From the NCBI RefSeq assembly GCF_009184865.1, contig NZ_CP045096.1:9052001-9116000 (forward strand): 64,000 bases of DNA, in the 5' to 3' direction. Positions 8,280 to 16,707 of this stretch are shown here, one piece after another (position 1 is the first letter of the stretch; each line of letters begins with the position of its first letter). This stretch comes from Streptomyces phaeolivaceus. GTDB lineage: Bacteria; Actinomycetota; Actinomycetes; Streptomycetales; Streptomycetaceae. The notes below the pieces were generated by a model. That model made no database searches. It was not told the DNA's origin and saw only the letters and a program-made list of their open reading frames with translations. Made by a program: the position numbers and the translations under genes.

Positions 8280-9068
8280 TCATCCCGAGACGGCGGCCAT
8301 GCGGTCGGTGATCTTCTGCGCGGTCCCCAGTACCTGCTGGGCGATCTCCGCCTCCGCCTCGGGGTAGACGCGAGTGGCGAGGGCGGCCACGCTCACTGCC
8401 GCGACGACGGCGCCGGCATCGTCGCGGACGGGAGCCGCGATGCCGACGACGTCGGGGTCCAGTTCGCCGCGGGTGATGGAGTAGCCCAGGCGGCGGATGC
8501 GGCCCAGGCGTCCCATCAGGGCGTCGACGTCGGTGAGGGTCGCGGCCGTGAAGCGGCGCAGTTCGACGCTCTCCAGGAGACGGCGGGTCTCGTCCTCGGG
8601 GCCCCAGGCGAGCAGGACGAGGGCGGAGGCGCCGGCGTTGATGGGCAGGGTGCTGCCGCGTTCGTAGGAGATCCGTACCGCGCGCGTGCCGCTTTCCGCG
8701 CGGTCTACGCACACCACCAGGTCTCCGGCCCGGCGGGTGAGCAGAACCGTCTCACCCGCCTCCTCGGCGAGGGCCGCCATGGCGGGCAGCGCGACCTCCG
8801 ACAGGCCGTAGCTGCGCCGCGCCAGCCGGGCGACCTCCAGGACACGCAGGCCCAGCCGGAATCCGCCGCTGGGGGCCTCCTCCAGGAAGCGCCCGGCCAC
8901 CAGGCTCTGCAGATAGCGGTAGGCGGTGGAGCGGGCGACGCCGAGGTGTTCCGCCACCGCGGTTCCCGAGACGATCAGCCGGGTGTCGTCGAACATGGTC
9001 AGGATGTCCAGCGCCCGGTCGGCTGTCGAGTTGCGGTCGCGGTAGGTGGGGGACTCGTTTCCTGACAT
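8280..9068 (-). CDS. IclR-family transcriptional regulator
   Basis: A 262-residue protein from ATG 9068; an in-frame GTG at 9077 is an alternative. The N-terminal winged helix (about 12-75) has DRALDILTMF and ARSTAYRYLQSLV. The C-terminal IclR effector domain has VCVDRAESGTRAVRISYERGSTLPINAGASA, GYSITRGELDPDVVGIAAPVRD and a final helix. IclR proteins bind a small acid or aromatic effector and control neighbouring catabolic operons. It lies directly downstream of the hydrolase gene at 9117 (48 bp gap) and could control that gene and the 10.7-15.3 kb genes. Confidence 0.9.
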   Translation of the reverse strand: MSGNESPTYRDRNSTADRALDILTMFDDTRLIVSGTAVAEHLGVARSTAYRYLQSLVAGRFLEEAPSGGFRLGLRVLEVARLARRSYGLSEVALPAMAALAEEAGETVLLTRRAGDLVVCVDRAESGTRAVRISYERGSTLPINAGASALVLLAWGPEDETRRLLESVELRRFTAATLTDVDALMGRLGRIRRLGYSITRGELDPDVVGIAAPVRDDAGAVVAAVSVAALATRVYPEAEAEIAQQVLGTAQKITDRMAAVSG

Positions 9069-9116
9069 GCGAGACACTGTAACCGATCGCGCGCTGCGGG
9101 GGCTGCGGCCACCCCG

Positions 9117-9959
9117 CTACAGCCGGTCCTTGACGACGGTGTTGCGCAGTTCGCCGATGCCTTCAATCGTCGCGACGAGTTCCTGACCCGGCCGCAGGAA
9201 CACCTTCGGGTCGCGGCCGGCGCCCACCCCTCCGGGAGTCCCGGTGCGGATCGGATCGCCGGGCAGCAGCGTGATGATGGTGCTGACGTACGCGATGACG
9301 TCGGCCACGTCGAAGAGCAGGTCCGCGGTGTCGGACTTCTGCGTGGTGTGGCCGTCCACGCCGCACTCGATGGTCAGTCCGGCGGCCCCGGGCGGGAGTT
9401 CGTCGGGTGTCACCAGCACGGGCCCGACGGGGGCGGTGGCCTCGAAGGTCTTGCCGGAGAGGAACTCCCGGGTGCGGTGCTGCCAGTCGCGCACGGTGAC
9501 GTCGTTGACGACCGTGCAACCGGCTACGTACTCCAGGGCCCGCTCGCGCGGCACGTGGCGGCCTCGGCGTCCGATGACCACCCCTAGGTCGGCCTCCCGG
9601 TCGAGGCCGTCACTGACCGGCGGCATGTGGATGTCGTCGTGCGCGCCGACGGGTGAGCCGTCGTACTTGGCGAAGAGGGTGGGGTGGGCGGGGGTGGGCC
9701 GGCCCATCTCCTTGATGTGGGTGGCGTAGTTGAGGCCCAGGCAGACGATCTTGTTCGGGTGCGGCACCAGAGGGGCCAGCCGGCCTTTGGCGAGCGGAAT
9801 GCGCTCGCCGTCCCAGGCGGCCCGGTCCTGCCAACCGGTGCCGCCGGACAGCAGTGTGCCGACATCGGCGTGTGGCAGCAGGACGAGTTCGTCTTCTTCC
9901 CGCCGGGCGACGGTGGTGGTGTGGTGGCCGTCGTCGAGACGGACGGTGGCGAGCCTCAT
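9117..9959 (-). CDS. Fumarylacetoacetate-hydrolase-family enzyme
   Basis: A 280-residue protein from ATG 9959. After an N-terminal cap (about 1-65) comes the FAH fold: KIVCLGLNYATHIKEMG, then FAKYDGSPVG, the metal-binding set around DREADLGVVIGRRGRHV (acidic ligands) and VVNDVTVRDWQ, GKTFEATAPVGPVLV, and GDPIRTGTPGGVGAGRDPKVFL near the end. These enzymes cleave or hydrate acylpyruvates and oxo-enoic acids late in aromatic meta-cleavage pathways, using Mg or Mn. It follows relics of a flavin hydroxylase and a ring-cleavage-type VOC gene on the same strand, so it was probably the last step of a hydroxylated aromatic pathway. The first steps are now broken here. Confidence 0.9.
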   Translation of the reverse strand: MRLATVRLDDGHHTTTVARREEDELVLLPHADVGTLLSGGTGWQDRAAWDGERIPLAKGRLAPLVPHPNKIVCLGLNYATHIKEMGRPTPAHPTLFAKYDGSPVGAHDDIHMPPVSDGLDREADLGVVIGRRGRHVPRERALEYVAGCTVVNDVTVRDWQHRTREFLSGKTFEATAPVGPVLVTPDELPPGAAGLTIECGVDGHTTQKSDTADLLFDVADVIAYVSTIITLLPGDPIRTGTPGGVGAGRDPKVFLRPGQELVATIEGIGELRNTVVKDRL

Positions 9960-10009
9960 CGGCGTACTCCCTGGGGGTCGGGCTGAACTGCGACCGGTGG
10001 TGCGGTGTC

Positions 10010-10310
10010 GCCATCGGGGGCTGGTCGTGCGGGTCCTCCAGGGTGTCCGCCACCAGCCACACCTCGGGGAAACTGCGTCCCTGCACGGGGATGGCCGACA
10101 GGTCCCGCACGGTGCCGCGGCCGCCGTCACAGCCCAGGACGTAGGACACCTCCACGTCCTCGGCGGTCCCGTCCGGGCCGCCTGTCCGCAGGGATACACG
10201 CACCCGGTCGTCATCCTGGGCGAGGGCTGTCAATCGGGTGCCGAACCGGACTTCGACGGTGGGCAGTCCTCGCAGGCCTCGCGCAGCACCCGTTCGAGAT
10301 CCGGCTGCGC
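10010..10310 (-). pseudogene. Relic of an FAD-dependent aromatic hydroxylase (MhpA-like)
   Basis: About 100 codons of the middle of a flavin monooxygenase survive: QPDLERVLREACED in one frame, then LPTVEVRFGTRLTAL, the FAD-contact motif VLGCDGGRGTVRDL, and FPEVWLVADTLEDPHDQ in another frame. There is a frameshift between the first two parts. The N-terminal GxGxxG dinucleotide motif and the C-terminal domain are gone. The sequence resembles 3-(3-hydroxyphenyl)propionate hydroxylases. It lies directly upstream of the hydrolase gene. Confidence 0.8.
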
Positions 10311-10389
10311 GAAAGGGTTCCTGAAGGGGTGCCCGAAACGCTGATCGCCGGTGCCGCGGGCATACGGGAGCGGGCGTCCGCCGACGCCG

Positions 10390-10514
10390 AACCCGCTCCT
10401 CGTCCTCGTCGGTCACGGTCAGTCCCAGGACGCGGGTGTAGAAGTCGCGCATTCCTTCCAGCCTTCCAGGTCGTCGACCCAGAAGCCGGTGTGTCCGAGG
10501 CCGGTGATCGCCAC
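10390..10514 (-). pseudogene. 5' relic of a glyoxalase/ring-cleavage dioxygenase (VOC) gene, frameshifted
   Basis: A GTG at 10514 behind AGGAA opens VAITGLGHTGFWVDDLEG, the first metal-ligand strand of a VOC-fold protein. The reading then breaks at an 8-bp tandem duplication (10454-10469). In the next frame it goes on as MRDFYTRVLGLTVTDEDEER, after which the match ends. Removing one 8-bp copy restores a continuous frame, so slippage killed the gene and a deletion joined it to the hydroxylase relic. Confidence 0.8.
10454..10469. repeat. 8-bp tandem duplication causing a frameshift
   Basis: CCTTCCAG occurs twice in a row inside the VOC relic. One copy is the expected coding sequence; the second shifts the frame. 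Confidence 0.85.
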
Positions 10515-10712
10515 GATAAGGTTCCTGTCTCTCTTTGCAGGACATTGACTCGGCATATCGGGACACTGGGTCTCGCTTTCTGGTGAGTCAATGAGCGATC
10601 CGCAGGTCTGACCCCTTGACTCGGTGAAGCTGTGAAGGCATTGTCCTGGCTAACGATTAACACGTCCGACTATTCAGGACGCGCAGGGCGCTTACTGCAG
10701 GAGGCATCCCTC

Positions 10713-12299
10713 ATGACCCACTCCGATGCTGCGAGACCGGCTCCCCTCGACCGCAACACCCTGATCGCCGCATGCCTCGCCATCTGCGTGGCCCAGATCG
10801 GCATCCCCCTCGCCTCCCCGATCATCGGAGAGATCCAGCGGGACCTCGGGGCGTCGGCCGCCGCCCTGGCCTGGATACCGGCCGCGTTCATCCTTCCGAC
10901 CGCGATCCTGGAGTTGAACTTCGGCGTTCTCGGCGACCTGTTCGGCCGCAGACGCCTACTGGTCGTCGGCGGCCTCCTGATCACGGCCGGGTGCCTGGTC
11001 GTCGCCTCAGCCGGTTCGCTGACCCAGCTGATCGCCGGCCAGGCCGTCGCCGGGCTCGGCGCCGCGGCGATCTTTCCCTCCTCGCTCGCGGTGATCGTCG
11101 CAGGCACCCCGGAGGCCGCGACTCGTGCGCGAGCTCTGTCCTACTGGGCGGTCAGCCTTGCGTTCGGCGCCATGATCGCCCCGCTGATCAGCGGGTTCAC
11201 CGCCGAACACACCCACTGGGGCTGGGCCTTCGTACCGCTCGCCGTGTTCGGTGTGGTCACCGCGGCCGTCAGCGCCCGCTGGATCACCGACTCCCAGCAG
11301 CCGGCCGGACGCGGACTGGACTGGCCCGGGCAGATCACGGTCGCCGTCTCTCTTCTCGCCCTGCTCTACGCGGTCATCGAGGGCGCCGGCGACGGCTACT
11401 CCGAGCCCCACATCGTGCTCGCCTTCGTGGTCGCCCTCGCCGCGTTCGTGGCCTTCATCGTCGCCGAGCGAAGATCACGGGCGCCGATGCTGCGGCTGGA
11501 GCTGTTCCGCACGCCCGCCTTCGCCGCTGCCGCCGCCATCGGGCTGCTCGCCCTGTTCGGCTTCATCGGCACGGCGTACGCGCTGAGCATCAAACTGGAG
11601 TCGGTCCACCACCTCTCCCCGTTGCGGGCCGCCCTGCCCTTCGCCCTCATCCAGGCCGTGCCGCTGCTGCTCACCCCGCTCCTGCCGAAGCTGCTGCAGC
11701 GGGTGCACCCGCGGACGCTGCTGGTCGGCGGTCTGCTGTCGCTGGCAGTCGGCGAGGGCTGGATGGCTCTGCTGCCCGGCGACGCCACGGACCTCGCCTC
11801 GATGACCGGGCCGATCCTCCTGCTGGGGGCGGGCTTCATCACGATGTTCTCCGCCTTGACGGCGGTCGCGGTCGGAGCCGCCGACATCCGGCATGCCGGT
11901 ATGGCCAGCGCGGTCACCAGCCTCGTCCGCGAGACCGGCCAGGCACTCGGACCGGCGGTCGTCGGTGCCGTCGCCCTGGGCACGGCGAGCGGGGTCCTCA
12001 CCGACAAGCTGGCCTCCTCCGGGCTCCCCGCGCAGGCCCTGGGCGTCGCCAACGCCGTCAACGACGACGGTGGTGCGCTCGCCGCCGCCAACGCCGACCT
12101 CGGCGAGCTGTCGCGTACCGTGGTCCCGCTCGCCCGCGAAGCCCTGGAAAAGGGTCTCGACCTCGGCATATACATAAGCGCCGGTGCCAGTCTGGTCGCC
12201 GCGGTGATCGCTGTTCTCGCCCTGCGGCACACCGACTCGGCGCACGGGACACCCACCAAGGGCGCGACCCCGGCCGCCGAGCCGCTGCCCCATTCCTGA
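10713..12299 (+). CDS. MFS transporter, DHA2 (drug/proton antiporter) type
   Basis: A 528-residue membrane protein from ATG 10713 with GCAGGAGG nine bases upstream. Length and the hydrophobic pattern suit 14 membrane helices, as in the EmrB/QacA group. Recognisable parts are the first helix (TLIAACLAICVAQIGIPLASPIIGEI), the cytoplasmic loop 2-3 motif GDLFGRRRLLVVGG and the motif C-like stretch GAMIAPLISGF. It is the first gene of a rightward set with an aldehyde dehydrogenase (64-bp gap) and an oxygenase, so it probably imports or exports the aromatic substrate or product of that set. A TTGACT at 10617-10622 is a possible -35. Confidence 0.88.
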   Translation: MTHSDAARPAPLDRNTLIAACLAICVAQIGIPLASPIIGEIQRDLGASAAALAWIPAAFILPTAILELNFGVLGDLFGRRRLLVVGGLLITAGCLVVASAGSLTQLIAGQAVAGLGAAAIFPSSLAVIVAGTPEAATRARALSYWAVSLAFGAMIAPLISGFTAEHTHWGWAFVPLAVFGVVTAAVSARWITDSQQPAGRGLDWPGQITVAVSLLALLYAVIEGAGDGYSEPHIVLAFVVALAAFVAFIVAERRSRAPMLRLELFRTPAFAAAAAIGLLALFGFIGTAYALSIKLESVHHLSPLRAALPFALIQAVPLLLTPLLPKLLQRVHPRTLLVGGLLSLAVGEGWMALLPGDATDLASMTGPILLLGAGFITMFSALTAVAVGAADIRHAGMASAVTSLVRETGQALGPAVVGAVALGTASGVLTDKLASSGLPAQALGVANAVNDDGGALAAANADLGELSRTVVPLAREALEKGLDLGIYISAGASLVAAVIAVLALRHTDSAHGTPTKGATPAAEPLPHS

Positions 12300-12363
12300 C
12301 CGTCCACCGCGACGGCACCGCACGACACGTCATCCGAAGGTACACAGGACGGAACGGAACACG

Positions 12364-13827
12364 ATGGCTCTTCTGGACAGCGGCACCTGGGAAGGCCGGA
12401 TCTTCTCCGGCGAGTGGATCAGCGGCTCCGGCGAGATCTACGACGCCGTCGAGCCCGCCACGGGCAAGACGCTGGGCCGGGTCGGCTCGGCCACCCCCGC
12501 TGACGTGGACGAGGCGGTGGAACGGGCGGTGCGGGCACAGCGGGAATGGGCCGCGCGGCCGTACTCCGACCGCGCCGCCGTGCTGCGCCGCGCCGCGCGG
12601 CTCTTCGAGGACCATCAGCCGGAGATCGAGACCTGGCTGATGCGGGAGTCCGGGGCCATCCGGCCGTTCGCGGCCCTGCAGGTCACCAGTGGTGGCGCGG
12701 AGGAGTGCCACGAGGCCGCGGCTCTGGCCGGGGTGCCTTACGGCGAAGTGCTGCGCTCCGGCCAGGAGCGGCTGTCCTTCGCCCGCAGGGTTCCCGTCGG
12801 GGTGGTGGGCGTCATCGCCCCGTTCAATGTGCCGATCATCCTGGCGATGCGGGCCGTGGCCCCGGCACTGGCGTTGGGCAACGCCGTCGTTCTCAAGCCG
12901 GACCCCCGTACGGCTGTCAGTGGTGGCGTGGTCTTCGCCCGCGTCTTCGAGGAGGCGGGCCTGCCGCCCGGTCTGCTGCACGTTCTCCCGGGCGGAGCGG
13001 ACGTGGGCGCTGCGGTGGTCGAGCATCCGGGGGTCCCTGTCATCGCGTTCACCGGCTCCACTCGCGCCGGCCGTGCCATCGGCGTCGCAGCGGCCCGCCA
13101 CCTGAAGCGGGCCCACCTGGAACTGGGCGGCAACTCCGCTCTCGTGGTGATGGACGACGTCGACCTGGAAAGGGCGGCCTCGGTCGGAGCATGGGGGTCC
13201 TTCGTGCACGCGGGCCAGATCTGCATGGCCAGCAGCCGGCACCTGGTGCACGCCTCGGTCGCCGACGAGTACGCGGCCCTGCTCGCCCAGCACGCCGCCG
13301 CGCTGCCCGTGGGCGACCCGGTCGGCGAGAACGTCGCCGTCGGACCGCTCATCGACAGCGGACAGCGCGACAACGTGCACCGCATCGTCACGGACACCGT
13401 CGCAGCCGGAGCCGGGCTCGCCGCGGGCGGTACGTACGACGGCCTCTTCTACCGCCCCACCGTCCTCACCGGCGTACCGCTCACCGCGCCCGCCTACGCC
13501 GAGGAGATCTTCGGCCCCGTCGCACCCGTCGTTCCCTTCCAGGACATGGACGAGGCGGCCCGGCTGGCCGCGGAGTCCGAGTACGGGCTGTCCCTCGGCA
13601 TCCTCACCCGGGACGTGATGAAGGGCCTGGCCCTCGCCGACCGCGTGCCCACCGGCCTCGTCCACATCAACGACCAGACCGTCAACGACGAGGCCGTCAT
13701 CCCCTTCGGCGGTGTCGGCGACTCCGGCACCGGCTCCCGCCACGGCGGCACCGCCGCCAACCTCGAAGCCTTCACCGAACAGCAGTGGGTCACCGTACGC
13801 GGCGAACTCCCGCGCTACCCGTTCTGA
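12364..13827 (+). CDS. Aldehyde dehydrogenase, benzaldehyde/vanillin type
   Basis: A 487-residue NAD(P)-dependent aldehyde dehydrogenase starting at ATG 12364 after GGACGGAA. Key parts are the Asn motif VGVIAPFNVPIIL, cofactor binding VVLKPDPRTAVSGG, FTGSTRAGRAIG, the general-base motif LELGGNSALVV and the catalytic Cys in FVHAGQICMASSR. The C-terminus has EEIFGPVAPVVPF and the tail PFGGVGDSGTGSR. The sequence style fits benzaldehyde or vanillin dehydrogenases. The next gene is a carotenoid-cleavage-type oxygenase that makes aldehydes, so the pair could turn a stilbene- or isoeugenol-like substrate into an aromatic acid. The substrate is inference. Confidence 0.93.
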   Translation: MALLDSGTWEGRIFSGEWISGSGEIYDAVEPATGKTLGRVGSATPADVDEAVERAVRAQREWAARPYSDRAAVLRRAARLFEDHQPEIETWLMRESGAIRPFAALQVTSGGAEECHEAAALAGVPYGEVLRSGQERLSFARRVPVGVVGVIAPFNVPIILAMRAVAPALALGNAVVLKPDPRTAVSGGVVFARVFEEAGLPPGLLHVLPGGADVGAAVVEHPGVPVIAFTGSTRAGRAIGVAAARHLKRAHLELGGNSALVVMDDVDLERAASVGAWGSFVHAGQICMASSRHLVHASVADEYAALLAQHAAALPVGDPVGENVAVGPLIDSGQRDNVHRIVTDTVAAGAGLAAGGTYDGLFYRPTVLTGVPLTAPAYAEEIFGPVAPVVPFQDMDEAARLAAESEYGLSLGILTRDVMKGLALADRVPTGLVHINDQTVNDEAVIPFGGVGDSGTGSRHGGTAANLEAFTEQQWVTVRGELPRYPF

Positions 13828-13868
13828 GACACCCGCACCCGCGTCCCGGCCTGCCCTGGAGTAAGTAC

Positions 13869-15323
13869 ATGACATCGTCCTGGCCAACCGACAACAAGTT
13901 CCTGAACGGCCCTTTCGCACCGTGGACCGAGGAGAACGAGGCCTACGACCTGAGGGTGGACGGAGAGATCCCGCCCGATCTCCGGGGCGCCCTGTTCCGC
14001 ATGTCCCCCAACCCCCGCTTCCAGCCCCGCAACACCGACCGCTACCACTGGTGGGAGGGCGACGGCATGGTGTGCGGCATCTACGTGCGCGACGGCAAGG
14101 CCGCGTACCGTACCCGCTGGGTGGAGACCGACTCGATGAAGGTCGAGGTCCGGGCGGGAGAAGCGGTCTACAGCGGGTTCGCCAACGGCGGCAGCCAGGG
14201 CCGGCTTCTCGAGGGGGCACCGCCGGGCAAGAACGTCGCCAACACCAACGTCGGCATCTTCGACGACCGGTTGCTGGTGTACTACGAGGGCGGACTGCCG
14301 CACGCACTGGACCCCGAGTCGCTCCGTACTCTCGGCACGTACGACTTCCAGGGCGGCGTCGACGTCCTGTGCACCGCGCACTACAAGATCGACCCGGACA
14401 CCGGGGACATGCTGTTCTTCGCCGCTGTCGGGCCGACCATCACCTGGTACCGAGCCGATGTGGAAACAGGCCGGATCGTCGACTCGCACTCCTTCGACAT
14501 CGGCGTACCGGTCCTGATGCACGACTTCGTGGTGAGCCGCCACTACGCCGTCTTCTTCGTCACCCCCGCCCAGTTCCGCCTCGACCTGATCGCTCAGGGA
14601 CAGCCGGGGGTGATCTGGGACGAGGACTCCCTGGAACACGGCGTGCAGATCGTCCTGATGGACCGCCGTACCCACGAGGTCACCTGGCACGAAGTCGGCG
14701 GGTACTTCGCCAACACCCACTTCTTCAACGCCTACGAGCAGGACGGCGAGCTGATCATCGACGGGCATCGCATCACCAGGCTCGGCACCCCTGCCGACCG
14801 GTTGTCCGCACCCGTGGGCTCCCATGACTGGTTTCCTCCCGCTCTGCCCTGCCGCTGGCGCGTCGACCTCACGACCGGGCGGGCCACGGAGGAGATGACC
14901 AGCGGGATCGCCGGAGAGTTCCCCAAGATCAACGATGCCTGTCTCGGGCGGCAGCACCGCTACGGCTACTTCGTCACCACGCGAGGCCTGACCCCGGACA
15001 CCATGTCCGACGGACTGGCCCGCCACGACTACCTCCTGGACAGCACCACCGTCGTCGACGGCCCGGACTATCTGACCAGCCCGAGCGAACCCGTCTTCGT
15101 CGCGCGCGAGAACGCCCGCAGCGAGGACGACGGCTACCTGTTGTCGTTGTGGTGGAACCGGTCCACCGACCTCAGCGAACTCCTGATCCATGACGCGGCC
15201 GACCTGCGGAGGATCCCCCTGGCGCGGGTCAAGCTCCCCAGCCGGGTCCCCTTCGGCTTCCACGGCAGCTGGGCCGACCACGTCACCCTCGACCGAGCCG
15301 TCGCGGCCACAGACGCGGGGTAA
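13869..15323 (+). CDS. Carotenoid-cleavage-type dioxygenase (lignostilbene/isoeugenol oxygenase-like)
   Basis: A 484-residue non-haem iron oxygenase from ATG 13869. All four iron-binding histidines are seen in their usual settings: VLCTAHYKID, VPVLMHDFVVS, FANTHFFNAYE, and GFHGSWADH near the C-terminus. The entry motif LRGALFRMSPNPRF and the WWEGDGMV blade are also typical of the seven-bladed propeller. Members split a conjugated C=C bond with O2 to give two carbonyl compounds. The gene lies 41 bp after the aldehyde dehydrogenase, which suggests it supplies that enzyme with an aromatic aldehyde. A hairpin terminator follows the stop. Confidence 0.93.
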   Translation: MTSSWPTDNKFLNGPFAPWTEENEAYDLRVDGEIPPDLRGALFRMSPNPRFQPRNTDRYHWWEGDGMVCGIYVRDGKAAYRTRWVETDSMKVEVRAGEAVYSGFANGGSQGRLLEGAPPGKNVANTNVGIFDDRLLVYYEGGLPHALDPESLRTLGTYDFQGGVDVLCTAHYKIDPDTGDMLFFAAVGPTITWYRADVETGRIVDSHSFDIGVPVLMHDFVVSRHYAVFFVTPAQFRLDLIAQGQPGVIWDEDSLEHGVQIVLMDRRTHEVTWHEVGGYFANTHFFNAYEQDGELIIDGHRITRLGTPADRLSAPVGSHDWFPPALPCRWRVDLTTGRATEEMTSGIAGEFPKINDACLGRQHRYGYFVTTRGLTPDTMSDGLARHDYLLDSTTVVDGPDYLTSPSEPVFVARENARSEDDGYLLSLWWNRSTDLSELLIHDAADLRRIPLARVKLPSRVPFGFHGSWADHVTLDRAVAATDAG

Positions 15324-15341
15324 CACCCCCCTGCCTCGCGA

Positions 15342-15375
15342 GGTGGGGGCGGGTCGGACCAGGCTCGCCCCCACC
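15342..15375 (+). terminator. Terminator of the oxygenase operon
   Basis: GGTGGGGGCG (15342-15351) pairs with CGCCCCCACC (15366-15375). The hairpin and the 40 bp before it, including the oxygenase stop region, are nearly copied at 5930-5990 on the opposite strand. Confidence 0.7.
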
Positions 15376-15416
15376 GCCCGGCTCAGCGGCGCGAGATTCA
15401 CGAGAAGAGCTTCTCC

Positions 15417-16055
15417 TTGACTTCCACGGGTGAGGGCCGACGTGTACGTCGGCGCATGAGGACCCGGCGTGCGATCCATGCGGCTGCCCTACGGGTCGTC
15501 CAAGAACACGGCTTCGACAAGGCCACCGTCGACATGATCAGCACGGAGGCGGGTGTCTCGCCGCGTACGTTCCTGAACTACTTTCCCAACAAGGAGGCCG
15601 CCGTCCTGCTGGGGCCGCCTGACGAGGTGGCGAGTGCGCTCACCGCGGAGTTCGCCGCGACGGGTGCTACGCATCCCCAGGACGTGTTCGCGGCGGTGAC
15701 CCGGGAGATCGTCAGAGATCTGGCGGAGAACCCGCCGCCACGCGAGGAGATGCTCGCGGCCTTCGAGCTGACGCGCAACCACCCCGTCCTGCTGGCCGCG
15801 CTGTCGGCACGCTTCGAGTGCTTCCAGCGATCAATCGCCGAAGTCGTCGCGCAGCGCCTCGGCCGGCAACCCGAGGACGAGATGCCGACCTTGATCGCCA
15901 CCGTCGCGGTATCCGCCGTTCGCATGGGCATACAGCGATGGGTGACTGCGGACACCCCCAGCGACGCGGCCGACTCGCCGGCGCCGCACGTCGAGCACTG
16001 TGCGGAGCTGCTGGGAATCGACCTGGCGCGGGACGCGGTCACGACCTGGCCCTGA
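15417..16055 (+). CDS. TetR-family regulator
   Basis: A 212-residue protein. The best start is TTG 15417 behind GAGAAGAG; the ATG at 15456 would remove 13 residues of a basic arm (RRVRRRMRTRR). The HTH (about 17-63) has DMISTEAGVSPRTFLNYFPNKEAAVL, the actinobacterial TetR type with FxNYFxNKE. The ligand domain is variable. It belongs to a different subgroup from the TetR proteins at 4524 and 6957. Its place after the oxygenase terminator suggests control of the 10.7-15.3 kb genes, but no operator was identified. Its 3' end overlaps the convergent response-regulator gene by 17 bp. Confidence 0.88.
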   Translation: MTSTGEGRRVRRRMRTRRAIHAAALRVVQEHGFDKATVDMISTEAGVSPRTFLNYFPNKEAAVLLGPPDEVASALTAEFAATGATHPQDVFAAVTREIVRDLAENPPPREEMLAAFELTRNHPVLLAALSARFECFQRSIAEVVAQRLGRQPEDEMPTLIATVAVSAVRMGIQRWVTADTPSDAADSPAPHVEHCAELLGIDLARDAVTTWP

Positions 16056-16707
16056 CCAGTCCGGCGTCGTAGGCCATGATCACGGCTTGGACGCGGTCGC
16101 GGGCCCCGATCTTGGCGAGGACCCGTCCGACGTGCTTCTTCACCGTGGACTCGGTGAGGACGAACCGTTCGGCGATCTCCGCGTTGGTCCAACCCTGGCC
16201 GATGGCCTCCAGCACCTCGCGTTCGCGGTCGCTGAGGGTTTGCAGCCGGGGGTCCTGCGGGGCCGGTGCGCCGGCCGGTGCGAGGACCTGGTGGGCGTAG
16301 GCGTCCAGCAGCCGGCGGGTCAGCCGGGGGGCCACGACGGCGTCGCCGGTGGCGACCGCGCGGATGCCCGCGACGAGTTCCTCGGGGCGGGCGTCCTTGA
16401 GGAGGAAGCCGCTGGCTCCGGCGCGCAGGCCGTCGTAGGCGTACTCGTCGAGGTCGAAGGTGGTGACGATGAGCACGCGGGTGCGGCCGCCGGTGGCGAT
16501 GATGCGGCGGGTGGCCTCGATGCCGTCCATGCCGGGCATGCGGATGTCCATGAGGACGACGTCCGGGCGGAGTTCGGCGGCCATGCGGACGGCCTCGGCG
16601 CCGTGCTCGGCCTCGCCGACGGGCTCCAGGCCGGGCGTGCCCTCCAGGAGCATACGCACGCCCATGCGCTGGAGGGGCTGGTCGTCGGCGATGAGTACGG
16701 TGGTCAT
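16039..16707 (-). CDS. NarL/LuxR-type response regulator
   Basis: A 222-residue two-component regulator from ATG 16707. The receiver domain (1-120) has the acidic pair DD (8-9), phospho-acceptor D54 in VVLMDIRMPGMDG, the Thr in VLIVTTFD and Lys in GFLLKD. The C-terminal LuxR helix-turn-helix (about 155-215) reads LSDREREVLEAIGQGWTNAEIAERFVLTESTVKKHVGRVLAKIGARDR. The start overlaps the end of the kinase gene (4 bp), so the two are co-translated. The partner ABC exporter genes follow the same strand upstream. Regulation of that exporter is the usual pattern for this arrangement. Confidence 0.95.
   Translation of the reverse strand: MTTVLIADDQPLQRMGVRMLLEGTPGLEPVGEAEHGAEAVRMAAELRPDVVLMDIRMPGMDGIEATRRIIATGGRTRVLIVTTFDLDEYAYDGLRAGASGFLLKDARPEELVAGIRAVATGDAVVAPRLTRRLLDAYAHQVLAPAGAPAPQDPRLQTLSDREREVLEAIGQGWTNAEIAERFVLTESTVKKHVGRVLAKIGARDRVQAVIMAYDAGLVRARS

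Noticed and set aside
10617..10650. TTGACT with CATTGT as the MFS promoter
   Set aside because: The -35 is good but the -10 matches only three bases; not strong enough for a separate feature.
12058..14307. A 749-codon leftward frame across the MFS, dehydrogenase and oxygenase genes
   Set aside because: It spans three well-supported genes on the opposite strand and its composition (Arg/Gly/His-rich) is typical of an antisense shadow.
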